A stretch of DNA of 46,190 bases from Domibacillus tundrae (GTDB lineage Bacteria > Bacillota > Bacilli > Bacillales > Domibacillaceae): assembly GCF_000970675.1 (NCBI RefSeq), contig NZ_LAJA01000015.1, positions 1 to 46,190 of the forward strand. Direction: 5' to 3'. This document shows positions 18,417 through 26,838 of the stretch, in pieces. The notes under the pieces were generated by a model, which had not been told where the DNA came from, ran no database searches, and was given only the letters and a program-made list of their open reading frames with translations. The translations under genes were made by a program, and so were the position numbers. Position 1 is the first letter of the stretch; each line of letters begins with the position of its first letter.

Positions 18417-19346
18417 TTAAGGCTTTTTTTGCATCCGCTGTCTTAAGTCAAATCCTAAATCAATTATACCTAATAATCGGATAAGATAAAGAAGTGGAAT
18501 AAGGGGAATTGATAAAACGGCCAGAATGACCGGAATTGCTTTTGGCCATTTTTTGCTGTGTGCAAAGAAAAAAACAAGTGAGAGCCCTTGTATGTATAAG
18601 CATGCCTGCAAAATAAACATGACGTTCACATAAATATCGTACCACGTTGTACCGCTTTCCGGTTTTACGACGATAGCACCGACCATAAAGAAAAGATAAT
18701 ACCATAAAATCGCACGCGGAAGCTGAACTGTCCGGAACGGATTGAGCGGTTTTATGCTGATGCCAAGCCGTTTGACGATTGGATAATTAACCGTCATCAG
18801 CAGCAGGACGACGATAAATGCAATCATCACAAAAATAGCTGGTAAAAGCGCGCCTATATACTGAATAACCGTATTAATTTGATCTTCTGTATAAGGCATT
18901 TCCTGCCCAAGTATATCGCTTGTTTCTATCATGGATTGCTTGAAGGCACTGCTGAACTGGTCTACAAACGAAATATCAAGCAGCAGCACCGTGGCGACGT
19001 ATTGAATAATAATATTCACAAGAAACACCAGGCTTCCTGCCATGTAAACCATCCAGCCATCCGACTGCTTCCGGATCAGCATACCCATCGCAAGCCCCGT
19101 CGTCCCATACATGACTGCCACAGGCACAGATACAATACCTCCCGCAATAAATGCCACAGCGATTGCGCCAGCCAGCAGCATAAACGATGGACCGGCCGGA
19201 TATTTAGCGCTATAAATCAAAAAAGGAAACAATAAAAATAGCGCGCCGACAATTGAAACAATAGGTACATACACTGAGATCAGCAGCAGAACCGTAAAGA
19301 TTGCCAGCATCATTGCTCCTTCTGTTATGACTTTTGTCTTCCCCAC
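18417..19346 (-). CDS. yybS: DUF2232 membrane protein YybS
   Basis: A polytopic membrane protein of about 309 aa with roughly eight hydrophobic segments and a Lys/Arg-rich C-terminus. It lies directly upstream of gdpP, as yybS does in B. subtilis; its function is unknown. The frame is open to an ATG at 19382, but the Shine-Dalgarno there is only 1-2 nt away. The GTG at 19346 has GGAG at 7 nt and gives a start (GKTKVITEGAMMLAIF) beginning just before the first helix, so I use it. Confidence 0.85.
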   Translation of the reverse strand: MGKTKVITEGAMMLAIFTVLLLISVYVPIVSIVGALFLLFPFLIYSAKYPAGPSFMLLAGAIAVAFIAGGIVSVPVAVMYGTTGLAMGMLIRKQSDGWMVYMAGSLVFLVNIIIQYVATVLLLDISFVDQFSSAFKQSMIETSDILGQEMPYTEDQINTVIQYIGALLPAIFVMIAFIVVLLLMTVNYPIVKRLGISIKPLNPFRTVQLPRAILWYYLFFMVGAIVVKPESGTTWYDIYVNVMFILQACLYIQGLSLVFFFAHSKKWPKAIPVILAVLSIPLIPLLYLIRLLGIIDLGFDLRQRMQKKP

Positions 19347-19431
19347 TTTAACACTCCGTTCATTTGCCGTACATTCCGGCATTCTCCTTCTTTATTCTAC
19401 ATTCCTTTAGTCCCCCATTCAACTTTAAAAC

Positions 19432-19460
19432 AAAAAAAGCCCGAACACAAGATCGGACTT
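19432..19460 (-). terminator. Terminator of the chemoreceptor gene
   Basis: Minus-strand hairpin AAGTCCGA with TTCGGGCTT (one G-U pair), 7 nt loop, followed by seven T. Confidence 0.85.
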
Positions 19461-19471
19461 TCATTATTTCT

Positions 19472-21451
19472 TCATATTTGAAATTGACGAATGGCTTGAA
19501 TTAATTCTTCATTTAATGAAGCAAGCTGTTCAGAAGCGTCTGCTGCGCCTTCAATGGCCGACAGCTGCATTCGCGTCCGGTCCTGCACTTCTTCACAAGA
19601 AGCGGCGGATGCCCGTGCTTCTTCGGCAATATGGCCGGCTGTCTGAACAACAGTATCTTTTTCCTGATTCGCAGTGTGAATGCTGTATACCATTTGAGCA
19701 ATGGCTTTGTCCATTTTGATCATCATGTCTTCCTGATTGACAAAAACCATTTCTGTTTCCCGCACTGCTTCTGTCTGCTTTATAATATGTCCACCTGCTT
19801 CACCCATCGTGTCAATGGCATGAACTTAACCTGCTTGAACCGCAGCAATTTTTTTATGTATTTCGCCGGCGGCTTTGTTTGATTGCTCTGCAAGCTTCCG
19901 TACTTCTTGCGCTACAACCGCAAACCCTTTGCCCTGTTCGCCCGCGCGTGCCGCTTCAATCGATGCATTAAGGGCAAGCAGATTCGTCTGGGCAGATATA
20001 TCTTCGATGACATGTACAATGCTTTCAATTCGTGCAATGTCTTCAGCCAGCGTCCGAATCGCTGTCATCGCAACGTCCATCCGTCCGGCAGAAGTGTTCA
20101 TTGACTTCGCAACAGCCGAGACGTGTTTTGTACCCGTATCCGCTGCTGTTGCTGCCGCGTGTGCCAATTGAGCCATCGAATCGGCTTCTTCAGAAATCGA
20201 ACTAATTAATGTCCCTAGTTCTTTCGAGCGGTCTGCTGCTTTTTTCGATCCGTTTGCCGAGCGCTCTGTTCCATCTGTCAGTTCATCAAGCGCCGCTACA
20301 GCCATCGTTCCGGATTCATTGATTTCCTGAACAGCTATATTTAAATGCTGAATGGACTCCCGTACATTTTTAGCTGCTTCATCTGTCACTTCAACAATGC
20401 TGCGCATTTTCATAACCATTTCATTAAAATTACGGCCGAGTTCGGCTACTTCATCATTTCCCGAAACGTGGACATGCGTCTGCAAATTGCCGTCCGCTAC
20501 TTGTTTAACCGATGCCTTTAATTTCTGAATCGGCCTTATAATGCTGGACGTTAGTAAAAACATGACAACCATCACGATGACAAGAACAGATAATGCCGTA
20601 ATCGCGAGAATTTTTTTCATGTCATTGGAAACACCGAATAAATTCTTTTTTTCATAGACAGCACCGATTTTCCAGCCGGTCTGTGCAATTGTATTGTACA
20701 CGGTCAACCCGCTGTCTGTTTCAATAATGCCGTTTTTTTCTCCCGAAAGAACAGCCGTCATAATGGGATCTTTTGAAACATCCTTTCCTTTTTCTGACGG
20801 ATGGATAATCGCTTTTCCTTCGTTTGACAATACAACCGGATACCCTCCATATCCAATATTCAGCTCGTTCATCCAGTTCGTCATACTCGTTAAATTGATA
20901 TCGGTCCCGATGACCCCAAGCACTTCTCCTCCGTTCATAATGGCTTTTGAAACGGTAATCACATAATCACCCGTCTTACTCTCATATGGCTCGCTCCAGA
21001 CCGGCTGATCGCTTTCAATTGCTTGCTGATAAGACGGTGTTTCAAGCGGATTAAAATCGTCCGGAAGTACCGTTGCCGGTGTCATTTTAAAGGCGCCGTC
21101 AGCCGATACGTAATACACACTAAGCACATCTTTGTAAATATCCGTGTAACGGTTAAAAACAGCCTGCTGCTGCCTGTCCGATTCACTGTCCGGCCGCACT
21201 GCTGCCTGAGTGGAATTAGCGTATTGGATCACTTGCGCCGATTCTGACAAAAGCTGAATGCTGTCTTCGTACTTCTGTAAAAATGCGGCTGCTGAATTAT
21301 TTAATTCTTTGACAAACCCTTCCGTCTGAACGGCCATATTCTTTTCAATCCGCTGCTCTGTTTTCAATCCGGTAAAAAAAATAATAAAGGCAAATGCACT
21401 AATGAGAACAAATGCAATGGGTAACATAAATTTCATTCGAATTGATTTCAT
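19472..21451 (-). pseudogene. Methyl-accepting chemotaxis protein, interrupted by one in-frame TAA
   Basis: The first 541 codons encode TM1 (about 8-28), a dCache sensor domain (about 35-270), TM2 (about 280-302), HAMP (303-355) and the signalling domain up to just beyond the conserved tip ([20 protein letters not shown]). Codon 542 is TAA (19826-19828). The same frame then continues without a further stop through VHAIDT and 111 more residues to a normal receptor C-terminus at 19472. So this is a single nonsense change, possibly CAA to TAA, not a frameshift. Without readthrough the returning helix of the signalling hairpin is lost. The ATG at 21451 is used; a GTG precedes it. The flanking neighbours are core genes, so this is an accessory insertion. 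Confidence 0.88.
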
Positions 21452-21537
21452 CACTCTACATCTTTCTACCTATCTCCACATCCCATTATAGTTTTATAGA
21501 CCCGTTATATTATTAATTGATTGTAAAGATTATATTG

Positions 21538-21572
21538 AAAAAAGAGATGCCTCTCGTTTTGGCATCTCTTTT
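21538..21572 (-). terminator. Terminator of the decayed chemoreceptor
   Basis: Minus-strand AAAAGAGATGCC inverted as GGCATCTCTTTT around 9 nt, followed by T residues. Confidence 0.85.
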
Positions 21573-21577
21573 ACTCT

Positions 21578-21884
21578 TTAAGCCCATTTAAATTGATCCA
21601 CTACTTCTTTTAATTCAGCACTTAGTCCCATTAATTGTTCTGATGATTCCGCCACAGTCCTAATGCTTTTAGCTGTTCTTGAGCTTGAAGGAGGATAACT
21701 CCTGTCCATAGAAGAGACTGTCCAACTGATTTAGAGCGATCAAGTAAATTAGCCCTTTTATAAAACAGCACCTGCTATCCAATTTAAACAAGGAACATTA
21801 TTGAAAACGATGATGTGGTCTTCACCATCCATCTGATAATATTTTGTTTCGGAATGAAAATAGTGTTTTTCTGTTTTCCAACGC
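21578..21884 (-). pseudogene. Remnant of a second methyl-accepting chemotaxis protein
   Basis: Pieces on the minus strand match a chemoreceptor in order. First comes the end of a dCache domain (KYYQMDGEDHIIVFNNVP then NWIAGAV), homologous to the corresponding part of the neighbouring receptor. A one-base frameshift follows near 21770 and then FYKRANLLDRSKSVGQS, where the sensor end runs directly into signalling-domain sequence. After more frame changes, a normal receptor C-terminus appears (TVAESSEQLMGLSAELKEVV, then DQFKWA and stop). TM2, HAMP and most of the signalling domain are deleted. It is not functional. Confidence 0.75.
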
Positions 21885-21889
21885 AAAAA

Positions 21890-21923
21890 AAAACACAATG
21901 CTGACGAATCAGCATTGTGTTTT
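21890..21923 (-). terminator. Terminator of the rpsF-ssb-rpsR operon
   Basis: Minus-strand perfect 15 bp stem (AAAACACAATGCTGA and its complement) with a 4 nt loop and a run of nine T on the minus-strand 3' side. Confidence 0.93.
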
Positions 21924-21933
21924 GTGTTTATTC

Positions 21934-22170
21934 TTATCTTTCTTCTCCAACGAATGGAAGAAGTGCTACCATCCGCGAGCGTTTGATTGCAATTGTCAAA
22001 CGACGTTGGTATTTAGCGCTAGTTCCTGTAACGCGGCGTGGAAGAATTTTTCCACGTTCAGATACGAACTTTTTAAGCAAATCAACATCTTTATAGTCGA
22101 TATGTGTAATACCGTTAGATGTGAAATAACAAACCTTTTTGCGCTTACGTCCACCTCTGCGTCCTGCCAT
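21934..22170 (-). CDS. rpsR: 30S ribosomal protein S18
   Basis: A 78 aa S18 with the conserved core [22 protein letters not shown] and [16 protein letters not shown]. It is the last gene of the rpsF-ssb-rpsR operon; S6 and S18 bind each other on the 30S platform. The Shine-Dalgarno GAGGAGGGG is strong. Confidence 0.98.
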   Translation of the reverse strand: MAGRRGGRKRKKVCYFTSNGITHIDYKDVDLLKKFVSERGKILPRRVTGTSAKYQRRLTIAIKRSRMVALLPFVGEER

Positions 22171-22195
22171 GAGTTTCCCCTCCTCTTAACTTTAA

Positions 22196-22729
22196 TTAAA
22201 ACGGAAGATCGTCGTCTGAAATATCAATCGGCTGACCGTTATCTGCAAACGGATCTTCATTCATTTTAGAATAACCGGCATTGTTATTGCCGCGCTGTTG
22301 ATTCTGCTGTGGCTGGCCAAATGGAAAGTCCTGATTGCTTGGCTGTTGTCCGCCACCCTGCTGCTGAGGAGCATTGCCATACTGCTGGCTGCTGCCTCCA
22401 CCGCCGCCGGATTTAGGCTCAAGAAATTGGACACTGTCTGCCTGGACTTCTGTCACGTAAACACGCTTTCCATCCTGGCCTTCATAATTGCGTGTCTGAA
22501 TGCGCCCTTCAACGCCGGCAAGACTTCCTTTTTTCAAGAAATTTGCTACGTTTTCAGCCGGTTTACGCCAGATCACACAGTTAATAAAGTCCGCTTCCCG
22601 GTCACCCTGCTGGTTCGTGTACGTACGGTTCACCGCAAGCGTAAACGTCGCAACCGCTGCGCCGGATGGCGTGTAGCGAAGTTCAGGATCTTTCGTTAAA
22701 CGACCCACTAAAACCACTCGGTTTATCAT
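22196..22729 (-). CDS. ssb: Single-stranded DNA-binding protein
   Basis: A 177 aa SSB with an OB-fold domain (residues 1-105, [20 protein letters not shown]), a Gln/Gly/Asn-rich disordered linker and the acidic protein-interaction tip ISDDDLPF. It coats single-stranded DNA at forks. The frame extends to a TTG three codons upstream, but AAGGAG abuts that codon directly; the ATG at 22729 is at 9 nt and is the start. Confidence 0.98.
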   Translation of the reverse strand: MINRVVLVGRLTKDPELRYTPSGAAVATFTLAVNRTYTNQQGDREADFINCVIWRKPAENVANFLKKGSLAGVEGRIQTRNYEGQDGKRVYVTEVQADSVQFLEPKSGGGGGSSQQYGNAPQQQGGGQQPSNQDFPFGQPQQNQQRGNNNAGYSKMNEDPFADNGQPIDISDDDLPF

Positions 22730-22755
22730 CAGAATCAACTCCTTTTCTTTTAAGA

Positions 22756-22772
22756 TGTTTCAAACTGAAACA
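22756..22772. promoter_or_regulatory. Inverted repeat between rpsF and ssb
   Basis: TGTTTCA and TGAAACA are inverted around AAC. The arms equal those of parS but the centre is one base too long and lacks CG. Its role is unknown. Confidence 0.3.
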
Positions 22773-22807
22773 TGATGAAAAAGATGTGTGTATTTATTGT
22801 GTTTTAA

Positions 22808-23101
22808 TTACTTTTCTTCTTGTTTAACAACGATATGACGGATAATGTCATCGCTGATTTTCGCAAGACGGTCAAATTCATTTACTGCAGCTGCATCTTC
22901 AGCTTTAGCTTGAATTAGTTGGTAGAAGCCTTCACGGAAATCATTGATTTCGTAAGCTAGACGGCGTTTACCCCATTCTTTTGACTCGATGATTTCTGCA
23001 CCGTTTGAAGTAAGGATAGTGTCAAAACGCTCAACTAGCGCTTTTTTCGCCTCATCTTCAATGTTCGGGCGGATAATGTACATGAATTCGTACTTTCTCA
23101 T
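22808..23101 (-). CDS. rpsF: 30S ribosomal protein S6
   Basis: A 97 aa S6 beginning [17 protein letters not shown], with the conserved [10 protein letters not shown] segment. It is the first gene of rpsF-ssb-rpsR and has a structured leader that can hide its Shine-Dalgarno. Confidence 0.98.
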   Translation of the reverse strand: MRKYEFMYIIRPNIEDEAKKALVERFDTILTSNGAEIIESKEWGKRRLAYEINDFREGFYQLIQAKAEDAAAVNEFDRLAKISDDIIRHIVVKQEEK

Positions 23102-23111
23102 CTTCGTTCAC

Positions 23112-23155
23112 CTCCTCGTGGACTATGCGGCCCTTTTATGTAAAAGGGCAAGGAG
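23112..23155 (-). ncRNA. S6:S18 autoregulatory leader RNA
   Basis: On the minus strand an inner hairpin (GCCCTTTT/AAAAGGGC, 23149-23130) is followed by the unpaired CCG that marks this leader family. An outer stem pairs CTCCTTG (23155-23149) with CGAGGAG (23118-23112), which covers the rpsF Shine-Dalgarno. In other bacteria the S6-S18 dimer binds this fold to repress its own operon. Confidence 0.75.
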
Positions 23156-23181
23156 CAAATTTTCATTACTCACAAGTCGAA

Positions 23182-23210
23182 ATTATAACATGAATTTCTC
23201 AACAGCGCAA
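23182..23210 (-). promoter_or_regulatory. Promoter of rpsF-ssb-rpsR
   Basis: Minus-strand TTGCGC, a 17 nt spacer and a perfect TATAAT, just upstream of the leader RNA. Confidence 0.75.
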
Positions 23211-23302
23211 CGTTTTTCGCAATACAGTTAAATAAAAAGGTACTCATGGCTAGATTGGGGAACACTCCTCTATCATAGAACACACGTTTGATTATTGCAA
23301 CT

Positions 23303-24064
23303 TTAAAACATTCTTTGTTTAAAAAAAGCAGGGTACGTTAAAAAGCAGACCATAATTGCTGCAATCGTTGTATTTCCGAATGCTGTCAGCACAATGACCA
23401 GCTGGTACTTAACCGCGATGACCGGTGATGCTCCGGCAATAATAGCACCGGTCATCATACCGGGCAGCTGCACGAGACCAATTGTTTTCATCGCTTCCGT
23501 ACTTGGAATAAGCGCCGCTTTCACAGTCGCTTCGATCAACTCCTGCGATGCGTGACGATTCGTTGCACCAAGCGCCAGTTTCCCCATAATGAGTTCTTTT
23601 GTTAAATCAAACTCCCGCTGCAATCGGTCAAAAACAAGGCTGACTGCGACCATTGAGCTGCCGATAATCATCCCGCTCATCGGCAGAATATATTGCGCTT
23701 CATAATCGACAATATTAAACACAACCCATATCGCCACAGACACAAGTTCAGTTGCCAAAATAGCTGTAAATGCAATCCAAAAAGCGGAATGGAATGAACT
23801 GCCCCGCTTGGCACATGTTCTTGCCGCAATGACGATCATAACTAAAATAATCAATGAAAAAACAATAGGGGACTGAATGGCAAACACAAACGTAATGATG
23901 TATCCAATGATCATCAGCTGAATACATGCGCGAATCGACGCCACAAGGATCTCTTTTGAAATGCCAAGCTTTTGCTTATACGACAGCCAAAGCGGAATCG
24001 TCATAAATAAAAAAGCCGCCAGCAAAGCACCATAACTAATGTCTTTCAAACGAGCCACCTCCAT
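23303..24064 (-). CDS. FetB-like (UPF0014) ABC transporter permease
   Basis: A polytopic protein of about 250 aa with roughly seven transmembrane segments and the family-typical GMIIGSSM, GATNRHASQ and LVQLPGMMTGAIIAGASP motifs. FetB proteins work with the ATPase FetA in metal (iron) export, but no ATPase gene is adjacent here. Start choice: the ATG at 24064 lies at the foot of the ychF terminator, and its only Shine-Dalgarno is inside that stem. A TTG at 24049 (LKDISYGALL frame) has GGAGG at 7 nt and is the likelier start. The substrate is inferred from the family. Confidence 0.85.
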   Translation of the reverse strand: MEVARLKDISYGALLAAFLFMTIPLWLSYKQKLGISKEILVASIRACIQLMIIGYIITFVFAIQSPIVFSLIILVMIVIAARTCAKRGSSFHSAFWIAFTAILATELVSVAIWVVFNIVDYEAQYILPMSGMIIGSSMVAVSLVFDRLQREFDLTKELIMGKLALGATNRHASQELIEATVKAALIPSTEAMKTIGLVQLPGMMTGAIIAGASPVIAVKYQLVIVLTAFGNTTIAAIMVCFLTYPAFFKQRMF

Positions 24065-24065
24065 A

Positions 24066-24095
24066 GAAAAAACTCCACCAGAAATCCAGTGGAGT
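24066..24095 (-). terminator. Terminator of ychF
   Basis: Minus-strand ACTCCAC inverted as GTGGAGT with a 10 nt loop, followed by seven T. Confidence 0.85.
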
Positions 24096-24097
24096 CA

Positions 24098-24136
24098 TGA
24101 ATGCGTTGCCGCACGAAGCGGCGCTTTTAGCATTCG
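24098..24136 (+). repeat. Partial third copy of the covarying intergenic element
   Basis: GCGTTGCCGCACGAAGCGGCG matches the second hairpin of the element at 34900-34960, including the GTTG lead-in, but on the opposite strand and nested in an outer GAATGC/GCATTC stem. The first hairpin and the TAGCCTTT tail are not present. Confidence 0.4.
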
Positions 24137-24145
24137 AACAAATCA

Positions 24146-25246
24146 TTAAACGTTAAACCGGAAGTGAACAACGTCTCCGTCTTTCATCACGTATTCTTTT
24201 CCTTCGAGGCGGACTTTGCCAGCTTCTTTTGCTGCTGCCATGGAGCCGTTTTCGACAAGATCGTCGTACGAAACAGTTTCAGCACGAATAAAACCGCGTT
24301 CAAAGTCGGTATGGATGATGCCGGCACATTGTGGTGCTTTCATGCCTTGACGGAATGTCCATGCGCGCACTTCCTGCACGCCTGCTGTAAAGTACGTGGC
24401 AAGTCCTAACAGAGAGTAAGCTGCTGTGATTAATTGATCCAGACCAGATTGCTCGATGCCAAGCTCTTCAAGAAACATTGCTTTTTCGTCATCATCAAGC
24501 TCTGCAATTTCTTCTTCAACCTTCGCACTGATCACAATGACTTCTGAGCCTGTGCCAGCAGCGTATTCACGCACTTTTTGCACATGTTCGTTTTCGGACG
24601 CATCCGCGATTTCCTCTTCGCTCACATTGGCTACATACAGCATTGGTTTCGCTGTCAGCAAGTGCAGCTGTTTCACGATTTTTTGCTGTTCTTCCGTAAA
24701 TTCAACCGAACGGGCCGGCTTTTCAGATTCGAGCGCTTCTTTGACGAGAACGAGAACATCATGCTCTGCTACAGCTTCTTTATCTTTTTGTTTGGTAAGC
24801 TTTACCACACGCGCAAGACGCTTGTCCACAGACTCCAAATCCGCCAAAATAAGTTCCAGATTAATGACTTCGATGTCATCAATCGGATCTACTTTGCCAG
24901 AAACGTGCGTAATATTTTCATCATCAAAACAACGGACGACCTGGCAGATCGCGTCCATTTCACGAATGTGAGATAAAAATTTGTTTCCAAGTCCTTCGCC
25001 TTTGCTCGCGCCTTTGACAATTCCGGCGATATCGGTAAATTCGAACGCAGTTGGAATCGTTTTTTTCGGTGTGACCATTTCCGTTAACTTTGTAAGGCGC
25101 GCATCCGGCACTTCCACGATGCCGACGTTTGGATCAATTGTACAAAATGGATAGTTGGCCGACTCGGCCCCTGCTTTTGTAATTGCGTTAAATAATGTCG
25201 ACTTGCCAACGTTCGGAAGCCCGACAATCCCTGCTGTTAATGCCAT
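24146..25246 (-). CDS. ychF: Obg-like ATPase YchF
   Basis: YchF is a conserved P-loop protein of the OBG group that hydrolyses ATP rather than GTP, associates with ribosomes and affects stress responses. The 366 aa length is standard. Visible are Walker A GLPNVGKSTLFNA (8-20), the FTDIAGIVKGASKGEGLGN switch region, a coiled-coil insertion (about 135-200) and a C-terminal TGS domain (DVVHFRFNV at the end). It stands between a FetB-like permease and DUF951, with its own terminator. Confidence 0.97.
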   Translation of the reverse strand: MALTAGIVGLPNVGKSTLFNAITKAGAESANYPFCTIDPNVGIVEVPDARLTKLTEMVTPKKTIPTAFEFTDIAGIVKGASKGEGLGNKFLSHIREMDAICQVVRCFDDENITHVSGKVDPIDDIEVINLELILADLESVDKRLARVVKLTKQKDKEAVAEHDVLVLVKEALESEKPARSVEFTEEQQKIVKQLHLLTAKPMLYVANVSEEEIADASENEHVQKVREYAAGTGSEVIVISAKVEEEIAELDDDEKAMFLEELGIEQSGLDQLITAAYSLLGLATYFTAGVQEVRAWTFRQGMKAPQCAGIIHTDFERGFIRAETVSYDDLVENGSMAAAKEAGKVRLEGKEYVMKDGDVVHFRFNV

Positions 25247-25357
25247 ATTATTTATTCACTCCTTGTTTTCTGTAAAAACGGACACTGTATTCTAAACCTT
25301 TCCCCATTATATGGACTGCAGCGGAAAAAGGCAATTTCATTTCATCTCCTATGAATT

Positions 25358-25415
25358 AAAGGCTAGCTGCGTGACGTCTTGTCACAACACCTTTGTGACC
25401 CCGCCTTGCGGGCCT
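25358..25415 (-). repeat. Structured intergenic element, copy A
   Basis: On the minus strand, hairpin 1 is CCCGC-AAG-GCGGG (with one shifted base), then GTCACAAAGGTGTTG, then hairpin 2 GTGAC-AAGAC-GTCAC and a TAGCCTTT tail. An alternative stem GTCACAA/TTGTGAC excludes hairpin 2. It begins right after the DUF951 terminator and lies upstream of ychF. See copy B at 34900-34960. Confidence 0.6.
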
Positions 25416-25442
25416 AAAAAAGAACGGCTTATTCGCCGTTCT
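25416..25442 (-). terminator. Terminator of the mscS-DUF951 unit
   Basis: Minus-strand AGAACGGC inverted as GCCGTTCT followed by six T; the DUF951 stop codon lies in the loop. Confidence 0.88.
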
Positions 25443-25629
25443 CTGTCAGGACTTTCTTCATTTTTTTCGCAAATTCGCGTCGCGGCAGCATCACGCTGTG
25501 TCCGCAGCCTTCACATTTGATCCGGATATCCATGCCAAGACGAATGATCTTCCAGCGGTTTGTGCCGCACGGATGGGCTTTTTTCATTTCAACAACATTA
25601 TTTAACTCAAATTGTTTTTCTTCCATCAT
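25429..25629 (-). CDS. DUF951 family protein (YyzM-like)
   Basis: A 66 aa protein with the family pattern VVEMKKAHPCGTNRWKIIRLG, IRIKCEGCGHSVMLPR. Three conserved cysteines (in PCG and CEGCG) and a His suggest a small zinc ribbon. The family often sits next to ychF and mscS. The start overlaps the mscS stop (ATGA); a second ATG follows immediately. The function is unknown. Confidence 0.93.
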   Translation of the reverse strand: MMEEKQFELNNVVEMKKAHPCGTNRWKIIRLGMDIRIKCEGCGHSVMLPRREFAKKMKKVLTENGE

Positions 25630-26549
25630 GCTGTCCCCCCGCTTTTTGCCTGTTTTGGTTCTGTTTGTGCTTCTTGCTCCGTGCGCGAGTACATAACCAT
25701 GCGTGGATACGGAATTTCAATTCCATTGGCGTCCAAGCATTCTTTAATATCTTTGCGCATCATCCGTGCCACATACCAGTGGTTCATCGGCGTTGTTTCC
25801 GCCGTAATGCGGAGTGTCACGTCAGAAGGCGCTAATGTTTGAATTCCTAAAAACTGCGGCGTTTCCACAATTTCCGGATATTTATCTTTTAAAGTATCTA
25901 AAAGCTCTTTGATCACTTTTTCTGCTTTTTCAACATTTTCTTCATACGCAATTCCTACATCTACAACCGCAACGCTGTTATTAAGCGAGAAGTTCGTCAC
26001 TTCAATAATGCTGCCATTGGGAAGAATGTGAGTTTCTCCAGTCCACACTTTTAACTTTGTCGTGCGCAAGCCAATTTCTTCGACCGTTCCTTCAAACTGG
26101 CCGATGCGGACAAAGTCTCCGACTGAAAACTGATCTTCGAAGATAATGAAGAAGCCGGTAATGACATCCTTTACTAAGCTTTGGGCGCCAAAACCAATCG
26201 CAAGACCGAGCACTCCAGCTCCGGCAATTAATCCTTTAACATCAAAAGACAAAACACCAAGGACATTGACGAGCGCGATAAAATAAACAACATACGCAAG
26301 GACGTTTTCAATCAGCTTTAATAGTGTATTTTCACGCCGCTCGGAAAACGTAAGCGGTGCTTTTGAACGAATGGCAAAAAAATTGCGGACCGCAATTTTC
26401 CCTACCTTGACAAGGACCCAGGCTGCCAGAATCGTCAGGGTGATTTTAAGAGCGGCTCCCCCGAAAGCAAGCCACGTTGCTTCATTTGTGAATTTAGCCC
26501 ATAACGATTCGAGGGCACGCTGGTATGTAGATAATGATGGTTCCTCCAA
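25626..26549 (-). CDS. Small-conductance mechanosensitive channel MscS
   Basis: A 307 aa MscS-family channel that releases solutes on hypo-osmotic shock. After an N-terminal amphipathic stretch there are three hydrophobic segments; the pore helix TM3 is about 90-120 (GLIAGAGVLGLAIGFGAQSLVKDVITGFFI). The beta domain follows (FVRIGQFEGTVEEIGLRTTKLKVW) and then the alpha/beta domain. It starts at TTG (26547-26549) preceded by AAGGAGGG at 7 nt. It is the first gene of a two-gene unit with DUF951. Confidence 0.95.
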   Translation of the reverse strand: MEEPSLSTYQRALESLWAKFTNEATWLAFGGAALKITLTILAAWVLVKVGKIAVRNFFAIRSKAPLTFSERRENTLLKLIENVLAYVVYFIALVNVLGVLSFDVKGLIAGAGVLGLAIGFGAQSLVKDVITGFFIIFEDQFSVGDFVRIGQFEGTVEEIGLRTTKLKVWTGETHILPNGSIIEVTNFSLNNSVAVVDVGIAYEENVEKAEKVIKELLDTLKDKYPEIVETPQFLGIQTLAPSDVTLRITAETTPMNHWYVARMMRKDIKECLDANGIEIPYPRMVMYSRTEQEAQTEPKQAKSGGTA

Positions 26550-26838
26550 AAAAGAGCCCTCCTTCTGCTAGTTAAATAAGTCGTTCTCAGTTTAACAGGA
26601 GAAGACGCTTTTTTACAGAAAAGTGATTGAAAAGTTTGTAATATGGCAAAGCCAATGCAAAGGTGGGGAAAAGAGCTTTTCCAATTCCATCTTAGAACAT
26701 CATAACGAGCCTGTTTGCGAAATTCCGGTCATCACAGCGGCAACAGAATCCATTAAATACGGACCTCCTGCATGATGGTTACTTTTCAAATTAAAAAGGC
26801 TTCTCCTAAAAGAGAAGCTTACAGCTTATAAATATTTT
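26550..26838. other. Spacer between mscS and parB
   Basis: Apart from the parB terminator I find nothing firm. One plus-strand frame stays open for about 59 codons (ending about 26775) but has only a GTG start without Shine-Dalgarno and no recognised similarity. Confidence 0.4.
26793..26822 (-). terminator. Terminator of parA-parB
   Basis: Minus-strand hairpin AGCTTCTC/GAGAAGCC with a short loop followed by TTTTT. Confidence 0.85.

Noticed and set aside
19513-19807. A separate small protein starting at the ATG after the chemoreceptor stop
   Set aside because: It has no Shine-Dalgarno and is in the same frame as, and homologous to, the receptor's own C-terminus.
26622-26775. An open plus-strand stretch of about 50 codons between mscS and parB
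   Set aside because: Only a GTG start without a Shine-Dalgarno and no recognisable family; probably chance.
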